23,739 nt of DNA from Krasilnikovozyma curviuscula (Eukaryota > Basidiomycota > Tremellomycetes > Cystofilobasidiales > Mrakiaceae): the NCBI GenBank assembly GCA_014825775.1, contig MVAQ01000290.1, forward strand, positions 1-23,739, given 5' to 3'. Under the pieces are notes generated by a model that did no database searches, was not told where the DNA came from, and was given only the letters and a program-made list of their open reading frames with translations. This document shows positions 1 through 10,994 of the stretch, piece by piece. The translations under genes were made by a program, and so were the position numbers. Numbering within the stretch: the stretch's first letter is position 1; every line of letters begins with the position of its first letter.

Positions 1-489
1 GGCTGGGACTGGGGAGGCTGGAGGGGTGGGAGATCGGGTACGTTTCGAGGGTCTCGCTGGTGCTGGAGTTGGTTTCAATGGCGACTCAGTATCGAGTTTG
101 TCCTGGAGAGAGGACCGTAAGCTCGAGCTCCTTTTGTGCGTTTCCAGCCCAGTGACACATATGGCTATTCTACTCACAATGTAATCTTTGACTGCATTTC
201 TAATTGTACTCCTCCATTCCTTCTTGAGCTTCCTTAGAGGCTCGTCGTCCGCCTTGTCCTCCTCGAAGCAATCTTCCTCCTGACCCAGTTCTCCCGCTAG
301 AGTTTTTCTAGCAACGGCATGGGTGACTTCGATATCATCCCTAAGGAAAACCAAAGAGATAGAGTCGGCTTAGTGCTGTCAAGCAAAGAAAGGAAACAAC
401 CGAAGGACATAAGTTCACCTGTACATTCGTTCGAGCATGTCTGGGACCAGAGCCAGAGCCTTGTCCCGCCTTGATATGGGAGGTACCAT
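1..489 (-). CDS. Unrecognised protein, N-terminal part, cut by left edge
   Basis: I do not recognise this protein. Three exons fit on the minus strand: 489-419, 340-178 and 102-1. The introns are 78 and 75 nt with GT...AG ends. The frame stays open through all 112 visible codons and to the edge, which argues that it is a real gene. The start is the first ATG in the frame (begins MVPPISRR); the frame is open further upstream to about 651 but holds no earlier ATG, so a non-ATG start or an upstream exon is possible. The visible part has a helical, charged N-terminus, an acidic stretch (about residues 45-58), a Lys/Arg-rich helix (about 59-78), and then a Pro/Ser/Thr-rich basic segment (about 80-112), which suggests a disordered nuclear-type region. 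It is divergent from the gene at 1051, with 561 bp between the two ATGs. No function is assigned. Confidence 0.6.
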
Positions 490-1050
490 GGCCGCAAGGA
501 CAACAGAGACTCTCAACGGGAGCAGGATGGCTGAGAGTGGTCGCGTCCTGGTCCGTGGGAGCTCTGGTTCTTGCTCGGCGATGCAGCTGTCGCGACACAA
601 AGAGATTTCTTCAACCGTTTTCCGTGATTTTGCTGCAGGAAGAAACTAGTGTCGAGTGATGGTTTGTAGAGCTACTTTCCACTAGAGATAGCTACCATCA
701 CCACAAACCTTTACGAATCGCACGCAACATTCCTAGCTAGCGTTTGACGAAGCATTGGTAACTCCCAATCATTCCTACTACCTTGTCCAACGGACCAATC
801 TCTTCCACCCCAAGGTACTGATTATTTCTGGCTGGGAAAATATACGTAGTTGAGCGCCACTGCCGTTCGTCTTCTCAGGCGTTCTGATTTCTGCCGTTCC
901 CCCAGGATCTAATCTTGGGAAGAACCTATTCCGCTCCACATCTTCCTGAATCTTACCGGAAGTGTTTTGAAAACGTTATATAAAGAGTCATGAGCAGCGT
1001 CTCGCTTCGGTCCTTATTCAACAACAACGACTCTAAACCACAACAAAATA
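490..1050. promoter_or_regulatory. Divergent intergenic/promoter region
   Basis: This stretch separates the left-edge gene (minus) from the small coiled-coil gene (plus). Short open frames on both strands across 437-660 are antisense to, or upstream of, the left gene and show no supporting features. A clear TATA box for the plus-strand gene lies at 977-985. No TATA box was found for the minus-strand gene. I see nothing else here. Confidence 0.5.
977..985 (+). promoter_or_regulatory. TATA box for the small gene at 1051
   Basis: The sequence TATATAAAG ends 65 nt before the ATG at 1051. An ATG at 990 in another frame lies so close to the box that it would probably be upstream of the transcription start. 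This supports 1051 as the first translated ATG. Confidence 0.55.
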
Positions 1051-1718
1051 ATGCAGACCACTTCTGCATATCCCGTTCTAACCCAAAACCCACCACAATT
1101 CTCACCCTGCACAGATTCCTTTGTCGACTATCAAATCCCGTCAGTGGGACTGAGCGCCTTCTTTATGGACAGCGTCACAGTTGACATGAAGATCCAGGCA
1201 GCGATCCAGCCGCTCATTGAGAACAACAGACGACTACAGACTGAGCTTGAGAAATGAAAGGTGATTTGTGGAAAGAGATCAGGGAAGTTATCTTGGTAAG
1301 TTTCAATACAGATCACATATGACTGACACTGACTGACGCGGAAGTTATTGCATCTTAACTTGATTTGGGTCATCAGAGACTCCATAGAGAGCAGCAACAC
1401 AAACTTGAATCCCACCGAGAGTACCTTGAGCTCCCATCTCCTCACGGTGTCTACCCAGTACGTCCATACTCTTTCTGACGCCTGAAAGTTTCCAGTACTA
1501 AAGCGCGTTTTCGTGAACAGCACCGTGACCTCTCCTTACCAATGCTCTCAAGTGAGAAAGCCATACAGCAACTCAACGCGGAGCAGGTTGCGCTTTACAG
1601 CCAACTGTATGAGATAGAGAAGGTTGATAACCTCGAGCGCAGGATGAGGAGGTTGAAGGTTTACGTAAGGGGAGAGAAGGTGTTGGATGTCTGGCCGAAG
1701 GATGGAGTGATATGGTAG
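1051..1718 (+). pseudogene. Small coiled-coil-like protein with apparent one-base frameshift
   Basis: I do not recognise this family. The first segment (1051-1254) encodes 68 residues ending in a heptad-like helix, then meets TGA at 1255-1257. In the frame shifted by one base, 1254-1295, 1377-1457 and 1521-1718 join perfectly (introns of 81 and 63 nt, both phase 0) into 106 residues ending in a TAG. That part is rich in Glu, Gln, Arg and Leu and looks like a coiled coil, with a short C-terminal tail ending PKDGVIW. The two segments would read through if one extra A stood in the AAA run at 1252-1254, so the gene is frame-broken, mis-assembled, or starts internally at the ATG at 1254. If whole it would be about 174 residues. 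It has its own TATA box and is convergent with the dioxygenase gene, leaving 205 bp between the stops. Confidence 0.5.
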
Positions 1719-1923
1719 ACAGTGTATCAAGTTAAAATCTTTCTTAGGCATTTTAATGACATACTGAAGATATTACTTGGTGGTGTGATGTTTGTTGCGA
1801 TAGAGGGCGCGCAAGGGTTAAATAAATGTTGAGCGCACGCAGCAGACAAGTCTTTCGAATGTAGGTTTCAATTTTTAGATCTATTCACATATGCAATTAA
1901 CCGTTCCAGAACAAAATCATGAT

Positions 1924-3604
1924 CTAGTAAGGAATCACACCGGCTAACTTAAGCCCCTCCTCCCCAATTTCTGGTCGCTTTGGCTGGATATCGACAGGAT
2001 TGGGTCCGTACTTCTCAGTGAACTCCTCTGGGATCTCCTTTCCAAGAGCAAAGAAACTAATTGGATCATGCGACGTGTTAGAGAGATTCTCCCATGCCAG
2101 TTTACGTTGTTCGAAGACGGCGTCGGAGGCGTGAGAGGCGGGCTTGAAACAGATGTACTGGGCGATTCGGGGGTTTTGGGAACGTGGGTGGGCACCGTAG
2201 TGAACACACCTCTGTTAATGATAACATACAAGTCAGTTGTCTGGAGATGAAAGCAGAAATGAGATGGGATCACTCACTGAGTCCCACAAGATCAAGTCAC
2301 CTGCAATACACGCGTGCGCAACCGGACATGTCAGCTCACAAAAAACACTAATACAACTGCTTATACAGAAACTCAAATTCGAGACTAACCTGGCTCAGCG
2401 CAAACCTTAATCCACTCGCAGCCCTGTTCGAGGAACCAGTCGTTCTGTTCCTGATTGTGGTCGAATCGATCACCCGAGGACCATCCTCCCTCAGGCATGT
2501 CCTTTGCAAAGGCCTCGTTGAAGAACTTGGAATAGAGTGGCTTAGAGCCCTTGAGAACCATGAGACCACCGTCTTCTGGACCTGTAGCCAACGAAGAGAG
2601 AATGAGTGAGTAAAGGGATGGCGCGGTGAAGAAAAAGAAGATCCTGACCGTTTGGTGAGAGGTTCACTATACCCTGAACACAGTAAAGGTCTTGTTTCAG
2701 AGGTGATTGATCAACCTAATGCAGAGCAGGGTGTCAGTGGTCGACTTTGAACAACGCTCCACAAGTTGGAGAGGGAATCTCACATGAGGCCATGGCTTCC
2801 TCAGCTCATCATTAGCACCAACTCCTTGTGGGATAGACATGTTCATACCATCTAGAAAACGAGCGAATAGGAGGCAGAGAGTTCAGATCTGTCGCAGCGC
2901 ACCTCCAGCTGCAATTGAAAGCACTTACCGAAAGATACGAGCAATTCCTCAGTTCCCCAAATGGTCTCGAAAGGTTTACGAACCGACTTAGTGAGACGCA
3001 AATCCTGTGGGACAGAGGAAGATGTCGGGAAATCGCACTGGTTAGTGCATAACAAATAGAAAACTCACCCATGATTGTTGAGCGTGTCCAATACCGTATT
3101 TGTTGTAAAGACCGCCCTCTGTTGAGGTTATTATGTCAGTTTCTCCACACTTCTCCTGAAGTCCAGACCAAAAACAGCTCACTGTAGCAGAAAGGCAAGT
3201 TTCCCTTTTTCCAGGTCGACTTGTCGTTTCTGTTGTAGCCCCTTCCAAAGGACTCTAACCAGTCGTGGGAGCGAGAGACGTATGAAGCAGCATCTTCCTT
3301 GGGAATCACTCCAGGGATGACGACGAAACCTATAAGCATCCAGAGAGCAAAACAGAAGTCCGTGTTCAGTTTCGGACGAGATGTTTTTCTTTACATAGTA
3401 GAACTTTGGGACTGAAGGAGACTCACCATTACGAGCTAATTCGTCTCTGAAGTCACCGTAGTGGACGTTCTCGTCAATCTGAGCCTTAGACTTGTTTGCT
3501 TTCTGAGGAATGGCACCACCGACAGCGGTCGCTCCGAAGAGCTTCTGCGAAGCGAGGGTGGCCGCGTTGGGGCCGGTTGAAGGAGTTGAGACAGCGATTG
3601 GCAT
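1924..3604 (-). CDS. Phytanoyl-CoA dioxygenase (PhyH) family protein
   Basis: This is probably a non-haem Fe(II)/2-oxoglutarate-dependent oxygenase of the PhyH family, 362 aa. Nine exons keep one frame: 3604-3427, 3329-3183, 3118-3069, 3004-2929, 2851-2784, 2715-2649, 2581-2390, 2300-2278 and 2211-1924; one exon is only 23 nt. Family marks are the N-terminal GFVVIPGVIP entry strand (about residues 59-69), the metal-binding H-x-D at H173/D175 (in PHVDQSP), and the distal ligand His at H271 (in CVHYGAHPR), followed by Arg277, which could contact 2-oxoglutarate. So the three metal ligands appear intact. There is no clear mitochondrial leader and no PTS1 tail (it ends GVIPY), so a peroxisomal role in phytanic acid breakdown is not supported; fungal members often act on other substrates. 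The substrate is unknown. A TATA box lies 84 nt upstream. The family call is firm; the reaction is not. Confidence 0.88.
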
Positions 3605-4180
3605 GGTGTGTGTGGGAAAGTGAGTTAAAAGAAGGATTTGGTTGGAGGAGTGAGAAATGCGAATTTGAGGTTGAAGAAGGCGTTCAGCTTTTATAGTACG
3701 CTGGAGTCGCACAAACTTGTCCGTCGGGCTGCTCGATCTACGGCTGAGATGGTTGTGGCAACAAACAAAATGTTTTCCAAAATCCAGAAAACTCTGGTGG
3801 GTGCTGTGGCAGCGTTGATTTGGCGGAAAAGGCGTGGGAAAACTAACAGGTGACGAAATCGAAGGTTGAACGGCCCGTTGGTTTGCAGCGAGAAACGGAC
3901 GAGTTTGAGGATGACGGCTTCCAATCCAAGGCACGAATTAAGTGCAAGGATTATGGATATGAAAGTGTTAGCAAAGAATGTACTAACACTTAACAACATT
4001 GAAGGACGAAATCAAACTCTTGTCGCATTATTTATCAAGAGCGCGAATATCATTTGCAGCGACGAAGAGTAACGGAGGGTTGAAAGTAGTTGGCATACAA
4101 ATGCAGCGTGAAAATGCAAAAAAGGTGGTCTTTTTTGAGTTTGATATTAACATTAACATCACTCGTCGTGAGATCGATTA
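3605..4180. promoter_or_regulatory. Intergenic region: dioxygenase promoter and BUD6 3' end
   Basis: Both flanking genes are on the minus strand. The right part must hold the BUD6 3' UTR, and the left part holds the dioxygenase promoter with a TATA box at 3689-3695. Overlapping open frames on both strands here have no splice-consistent extension or recognisable domain. Nothing else is supported. Confidence 0.5.
3689..3695 (-). promoter_or_regulatory. TATA box for the dioxygenase gene
   Basis: On the minus strand this reads TATAAAA, 84 nt before the ATG at 3604. The spacing fits a transcription start near 3660 and a short 5' UTR. A strong TATA box often marks a regulated rather than constitutive fungal promoter. 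Confidence 0.5.
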
Positions 4181-7100
4181 TTAAAGATTTGGTTGAGCTG
4201 AGAATGAAGAGGTGGAAGCTGTCGAGGGAGATTGTGTTTGGGACAGAGTTGGAGACGGCATGGCACCACCACCATTAGCAAGTCTGTAGACAGTCAGAAG
4301 ATAATGACAGTCAGGAGCTTTCCACAAAAAAGAAGTTGTGAGCAGAAGTCGTCACTCACCTCAAAGCCAAATCATTTTTCTTCTGCCTCAACCTCTCGGT
4401 CTCCTCGACTCCACCAGTCTTCTTCAACTTCTTTCCATCAACAAAGTCGTGCAACTGTCCAGCAAAGATATCTTCGTTTTTACTCTCTGCCAACTCCTTC
4501 TGCCTCTGCTTCTGAGCGAGCGCAATGGCTCTCAACCTCTTCTCTGGATCGATCGATGCCGTCTTGATCTCACTGAGCACCGAATCCAAGCCATGTTCTT
4601 CCGTTGGTGATGGTAGAATAAACCCTCCCCTACCCTTCCCACTTCCTGGCTTCCCACCGCGCTGTGCGACGTAAAGCTCAATGTTCTCGAAGACTGAGCT
4701 GAGTTGGGTAAAGTCGTCCTTGATATCTTCAGTGAGCTGCTCTTGGTGTTCCAAAAACTTCTGTTCTTCAACCACGTTGGTCAGCTCTGCTTCCCATGTT
4801 TTGCCCCAAACTGATCTTGAGTCCCTCGTCAACGACAAGAGCTGAGCAATATCTTCTGTGGCGGCGGTGATGTCCTTCTTCAGAGACCTCATGATAGCTG
4901 GTTTGGGAACAATATGTCTCTTGGATACATCAGATGCCAAATCCTCCACCATATCACCCAAACTCTCAATCTTGGTAAGGATCTCCTGACTCGTTGAGTC
5001 TAGCTTCTTTTTACCAGCGTTGACGAACGCTCGACCTCCTCCGACTTTGGCGACCGCCAGATCTCGAACAGCTTGATTCTCAACTTTGACTTTGGAGAAG
5101 GTATCCTTGGCTTGGTTCACGAAATCGACGTAGACTTGACGCATTACACCAAGGTCTCGTCGGAGATTTTGAACTTCGTCAAACTGGAACTTCAAGTCGG
5201 TGACGATCTTAGCAGCCTTTTCAGCAGCGACAGCTGAAATTTCGGCGTTGACGGCTTCCTTCTCCGAATCAACTGGCTGCTTGTTAAGGAGCGAAGTTGC
5301 CTCTGTAGGTTCCTCTAGGGCGTCGGGGTCGAGCTTGAGCACACGTCGCGCGACGTTCTGGAACTGCTGGTCAGTTGGACGAGGAGCAAATGGCGACGTT
5401 GATGGACTCGTGAGCTGAGCTCCAACACCGAGAGCACTGATTTGTGGTGAAAGTGACACGGAAAGTCGATGGTTGGGGTTGACAGCGCTACGTTGTTGGA
5501 TGGTGTCGAACTGACGACTTAATGGGGCTATTGAAGCGGCGAGAAGATCTTCAAATTTCCTACTAAGAGACGACATCTGTAAGTCTATATGTTGCTTCAC
5601 TTGGTCAAGTGCTGTTTTGCAGGAAGATATGATTAGTCAACGGTTTCCACCCATCAGGAGTGTCCCCATACTCACGTTCGATGTTTAAATTCAACAGCGC
5701 TCCGTCGGCCAGCTCGTCTTCCTCCCATTCGTATTGCACACCGGTTTTCGGGTCCCTGACGTATATACTAGGGAAGTTTTCCTGTAAACCAGGCGAGTAA
5801 CTGAACTTTTCCATAAACAACAGCCTCAAACTGGGGATCGAGGGATGGGACGGGATAATTGCCTTCTTGACCTCACGGCCAATTTGAAGGTAGACGGTAA
5901 GGTGAGTTGGAGATGCTGTTCCAGGTGACGGTGGCTGTGATGTTGGTGTAGCCGTTTGGCTTTGTTGCTGTGGGGTCTGTGACGAAGTGACGGAAGAATC
6001 CAATAAAGGTGCTTCTGTAATCACAAAGGGAATGGATGATAGTATGGGAGGTGACAAAACTGGGTTAGGAATTTTGTAAGGAGCAGAGGCTGAAACTGGG
6101 GTGTCGATAGTTGTTGAGAGTCTTGATAGTTTCCCACGTTCGACGTTTGGTGGGACGAACTCTTCATCTTGTTTCTCTTCAACCACAACTGAGACTGGCC
6201 TACCTGGACTTGTTGCCCCTGCCGGTAGAGTTGGAACGGGTGGTGGTGCTTGTCCGCCGCTGAAGGACGACATCCTGCTAGCTCGTTTCGGCGGTCTAGA
6301 TGGACTGCCACCTCCCAATACCTCACCTACTTCACCCACTAACCCAGCCTCAGTTCCACCTCGACCAGCTTTTCCTTTTCCACTACTATCCGGACCGCCT
6401 AGAATTTTGCCCATCTGGTATGTCGAGTAACGTTGTGATGCCCGTCGAGGCAACAGATCAGACTTTCTCAGGAAGCTGAGAGTTGGATCGGCCGGAGTTG
6501 ATTTACTTGGTGTACCATACTCAGACGGTAGAGTCGAGGTAGAAGCATCGTCGGAGGCGAATGACTGAGCTGGGGAGGAGAGGTCGACAAGGTTATGTCG
6601 AACCATCTGCGACGGTGATGCTGGTGGTTCTGAGATGGTCGGCGGGAGCATGGGAAGTTTCTTTGGAGAAATACTAGGCGAGGGGGACTCCATCGGCGGA
6701 TCTGTGAGAGTGACTCTAATCGGCTGTTGTTGGGCCGGTGGTGGAGATACCGAAGTAAAGTGGGATCCAACAGGACTTGGACTTTTCGCGCCGAAAGAGC
6801 GATCTTCACCACTACCAGCATTGGCAGCCTCAATATCGATTCTTCTCCTTGAAGGTCGGAATGCATCTGATGGTGCTGGTTGGCTTTTACTAGGAACAAC
6901 TGGAGTCCTCGCTGGTCGTTGAGAGCCGAGACCTGAACGTTTTGATCCACTTTGATCGTGGAATGAGGCTGAATTTCGATGCAGACCAGGTGCTTGATTA
7001 AAAGATGCCATGGAAGATCGTTGGCTGGGGTCTTGCGAATCGTGATATTGTTGCTGCTGCTGAAACTCCATCGGAGGGACCGCGGCGCTCTCGCTGCTTG

Positions 7101-8257
7101 AGCGGTGAGGCTTGCCAGTTGATGCTCTTAAAGAGTTCCCTCCCGAAGACGAAATGCTACTCCTGTCTCTTTCTCCGTTCTGGGACAAAGCTTCTCGTTG
7201 TCGCTGACGTTCCCGCTCACGAGCTTCAGCTGCTTCTTTCGCCTGGACCTCACGTCGACTAGCCTCCTCCGAGCCTTGTTGAGCTTGAGCAGCCATCATT
7301 TGACGCTAAAGATCACAAGCAAGTTAACCAAAGCAGAACATATCAGAGTGAAGGCCCCAACAGAAACAAACGCGCCACTTTTGTGAACAGTAAAAACTCA
7401 AGCTACTCACGAAAATACCTTGCTTTCCCTTGAGCCCCTGAAGCAAGTTGACAATGATTCTTCTAATGTCTGGGAGGTATATTTCAAGATTCTGTGGTGT
7501 TGGATCTTCAGCTAAAGCCATTTCGAGACAATTCCTGAGGTCCATAGGCACAGAGAGCAGTTCGCTGTTACGAAGAGGTGCACCAGTCAGCGTAATTCTT
7601 GAGAACTTGCTACAAGAGAGCACGAACGTCATATCTATACCCAAAGAGCCAAACGCCGTGACAGCAGCGTTAAAGTCATTACCCAGCCTGACGTATACGT
7701 CAGAAACCTACTCAGGAAGAGTTTCTTAGACAAAACAGCTTTCAACCACAAGGTTGCGACAACAGACTAACCTCCGTCTCTGCGATCAGACCTTCTGACC
7801 ATTTGGTAAGAGCCTCCAGGAGCTGCCGAGTAGCTACTAACAGTCGTGTCACCGCTGTCGGGAGGAGAAGGAAAGTAGAGGGATGCCAATAGCGAGATCA
7901 GACCACAAAATCATGTCAGGAACGCGTTCGACAAAGCGTAGAAAGAGAAAACAGAAATCCCATACCAGACTCCATATCTGCAAGGAGACCAGGGGGAAAC
8001 AAGGTTAGTTCAAGACCAATCGGTGCATACACACTTGGGGGCGATCTGTGCACTCACGAGAAGGCTGATTCGATTTTCGAGGAGAACGAAAGCGATGATA
8101 AACAAGCAGTACACATAACCATTAGGAGTTAGAAAGGGTCGAAGAAAAAAACCCTCAGCTGTAATAAGAAGGAAGGGGGGGCACATACCGGTGGACGACT
8201 CGAAGTCGACGATGTGCTACCCTGCCTTCTATTTTCCCTAGGGTCTCGAGACGACAT
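4181..8257 (-). CDS. BUD6: Bud6/Aip3 actin-interacting polarity protein
   Basis: Bud6 is a polarisome/bud-neck protein that binds actin monomers and the formin tail and helps formins nucleate actin cables. I place nine exons: 8257-8189, 8064-8058, 7977-7966, 7854-7772, 7707-7628, 7564-7411, 7305-5676, 5611-4360 and 4283-4181. They sum to 1,129 codons plus stop with no frame error. Residues about 28-135 form the conserved N-terminal helical domain (VTRLLVATRQLLEAL; DVYVRLGNDFNAAV; DLRNCLEMALAEDPTP). Residues about 138-600 are Ser/Pro/Gln-rich and look disordered. From about 605 the AIP3 domain begins (YLQIGREVKKA, then the hallmark FMEKFSYSPG and RDPKTGVQYE) and continues through a long coiled-coil core to about 1,080. 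The tail is Ser/Thr-rich. Two micro-exons (7 and 12 nt) and an in-frame 63-nt intron make the N-terminus easy to mis-annotate. The family assignment is very secure; exon 3 usage is inferred. Confidence 0.93.
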
Positions 8258-8430
8258 CCCAATCCTTCAGTCTATCTCTCTGCTATGACCAGCAGATGAT
8301 AACCGAACAGGGTTCAAAAGTGGTGGTTAGGCCGTGTTCTACTCAACAGAAAATAGAGCGAGACGAGAGAAGTGCGCGACAACCTTGCTGGATAAGTGGC
8401 GCAGCCTTGAAAAACGATCTATAAGCAATT

Positions 8431-10994
8431 TCAGAAGATTGGACTATACAATGAGTGTTTGAGTGCAAACTCCTTCCAGTCATGCGGTGAGAATGGTGGC
8501 ATGTTCTTGGGAGATACCGTTGCTGAGAACTCCACGACCCGGTTCATATAACTCGGCTCGATGTGGTAGCTGAGCTTCATTCGCTGCAGTAATCGAAGGG
8601 CTTGAGGTTTTAATGATTCTTTAGCGTATGAAGCTGCGAATGCGAGAGGAGCCAGCAAGCTACAATGTGGGACGGGTCAGCAAACAACATCGCAAGACAG
8701 ATCTACATTTATACGCCTGCTTACCCAGCAAAGTTTCCAGCTGAAAGAGCTTCCTCGATCAAATCCAACACTGTCTTCACTACTCCCTGAACGATCTCCC
8801 CTTCCCAATCGTCCTTGACAATATCAACTCTGAGGGTAAGCTCAATGATAGCGTGATAGAGCAAATCACCAAGCATAATGCGGTGAGGTAGGGTAGGGCT
8901 TAGCTGTTGATAACACATCAGTCAGTAATGGCTCTAATATATTGTTAGACCACGACTAACCAGAGCAGCATTTCTCAGCATCGACTTCTCATTGAGGAAC
9001 TGGGACGCCGTAATTTTGAGATTATGTAACCTCGTTTCGATTATAGTCTTGACATCGTCATATGGCTTCGAGGCGTATGTTTTCTTCAACTGATCCATCT
9101 TGACATATTCTTCTGCTATCACAAGACTCTGAAATTGCACAGAATGAGTCAGTGGCCGTTAGAAGACACGAATCTGAATCCCAACTTTACCTGCGACATG
9201 AGAACCGGCACGTCCCTACGACATCAATTTTATCACAAAACAAAATCACTAATGAAGCCCCGAGGTCTGAACTGGACAGAAGAACTCACCTGCTCATACC
9301 ATGGGTAACCTCGATGTGATTCGAAACCAACCACTCCGGTGCATCTCCAAACCACGTCGACCCAGGGTATAACAGCTTCGTCGTCTCCCATGTGTTACAC
9401 ATATTCCCAATGAGCTCTACACACGCGAGCTGTTCGACGAGAAACCGCCGGACGGAACACCATGGTTTCGACGCGAGGAAGGCGTCGACGCCGCCTCGCG
9501 ATTGGATGAGATCGATTCCTAATTGGATCGGTTCTTCCCATTCCTCATTCCCAGAAAGTCGCTAAGAGGGTAAAATAGTGTTAGTCACTTATTGAAAGCT
9601 TGAAATGATTGTAACGACCACTCACATCTCGAATTCCCAACAACAAGGCTGCTGCGACAGCCATATCGTCACTCGCGGGATCCTGCTGATCCCCTAAGCT
9701 CCCCAGCACTAAACTCGTCTTCAACAGATCTAGCGTCGCCTTCCTCTGTGCCTCTGAAGTTGAATACAGGAAGTTGTGGTTTGGCTTCAGCAGCGCCTTG
9801 TGGATTTTGAAGCCTAAGTCGAGTGACGCGAGGGAAAGGATGCTGTTCCGTAATGCATCCCCGGAGACGCTTTGCCCGAAGGGCGTTTGAAGAGCGAGGG
9901 GTATTATGTTGGCCATCCATGGGTTGGCGTTGGTCTGTGTCTTGGTCACGATCATAAGTTCGCTGGTTTCATGCAAGAAATGAAGGAACTGGCGACGATG
10001 AAAGAAGGAGGAATTATGGGATGGAAAAAAATCACCCTCAGAAGCAACGTCCCACTCACCTGTTCTCTCTGTTCTAGAATTGGGAAGTAGGCTACCAGCT
10101 CGTTAACTTGATTGAAATTTCCAATCTCGTTGACTTGCGATGTGATCCACCCATCGACATCCTCCTGATCAGCCTCATACTTCTGATTCTCGAGAGATGC
10201 AAGATTCAGGGAAGGAGTAGAACTATTTGAGACGGAAGAAGAAAGTGCTGTAACATTTGAGGATGCGCCGAAGCTACCGGCGATAGAGAAGGATGGCAGA
10301 ATGTCAAAGAAGTTCAGCGGTGAGTTGAAGAGCACTTCAGGAGCGAAGTGTTGGTGTTGGACTTGAGGGGGTATCGGTTGTGAGTGAGCGGTGGAAGAAG
10401 AGGACGATGAAATGACAGGAATTTCGTCGACCCATAGTGAAGAAGGAGAAGGTGGATGTGGATATTGGTTTTGAGGTGCACTAGTTTCGGAGTGCGAGGC
10501 AGGCGTCGGCGAGTCAACTGCTTTGGAGGCGGGAGAGCTGGATAGAGATGGAGAGCTATGACAGGCCTTTGAGGCAGTTTTAGTGACTTCGGGTGAGTAC
10601 ACACACTGGTTTACAAAGTTGAAACAACAAGTGTTATACGCAACTTCTCATGTCAATTTAGCAGGAACGAGGTGCTCACCTGATCCGTTGTCCCTCTGGA
10701 AGTACATACACCACAGAACGGCTTCCCTTCATCGCATCTCACTTTCCTGCTCTTGCACAGGGAGCAGCCATTCCGGGATCGGTGGTGGTGCCGCCTCTTC
10801 CTACCGTCAGGTAGCTCCTCTTTGGGCAGGTAGATGCACTCAGTGCCTCTCTTGGCACATCGAGAGCAAGTTGGATCTCCTTCATCGCATTTCACTTTGG
10901 ACACTTTGCAGAGTTTGCAAGGTGTTGAGCTAACAGGGCATGAAGTTTTTGGCGTAAGCGAGCGAGCAAAATGTGGATTAATGGCAGTCCCCAT
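8431..10994 (-). CDS. Fungal transcription factor with two tandem Zn2Cys6 clusters
   Basis: Predicted nuclear DNA-binding regulator, 698 aa. Eight exons keep frame: 10994-10680, 10605-10060, 9988-9626, 9561-9290, 9215-9191 (25 nt), 9128-8961, 8903-8725 and 8659-8431. Cluster 1 has cysteines 26, 29, 36, 43, 46 and 53, the exact C-x2-C-x6-C-x6-C-x2-C-x6-C pattern. A basic linker (about 65-76) leads to cluster 2, with cysteines 77, 80, 87, 94, 97 and 106; its last spacing is eight, and Cys106 is supplied by exon 2. Residues about 110-260 are Ser/Pro-rich. The rest (from about 280) is helical and resembles the fungal-specific transcription factor domain 2 class, with the typical LHFLHETSELM and NPWMANIIPLAL segments and a VTHGMSRDVPVL segment. 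The stop lies 173 bp from the BUD6 ATG on the same strand. The target pathway cannot be read from the sequence. Confidence 0.88.

Noticed and set aside
1250..1258. Programmed -1 ribosomal frameshift in the small gene
   Set aside because: Slipping back one base on AAA would join the frames, but there is no classic slippery heptamer and I see no obvious downstream structure. A lost base or an internal start is simpler.
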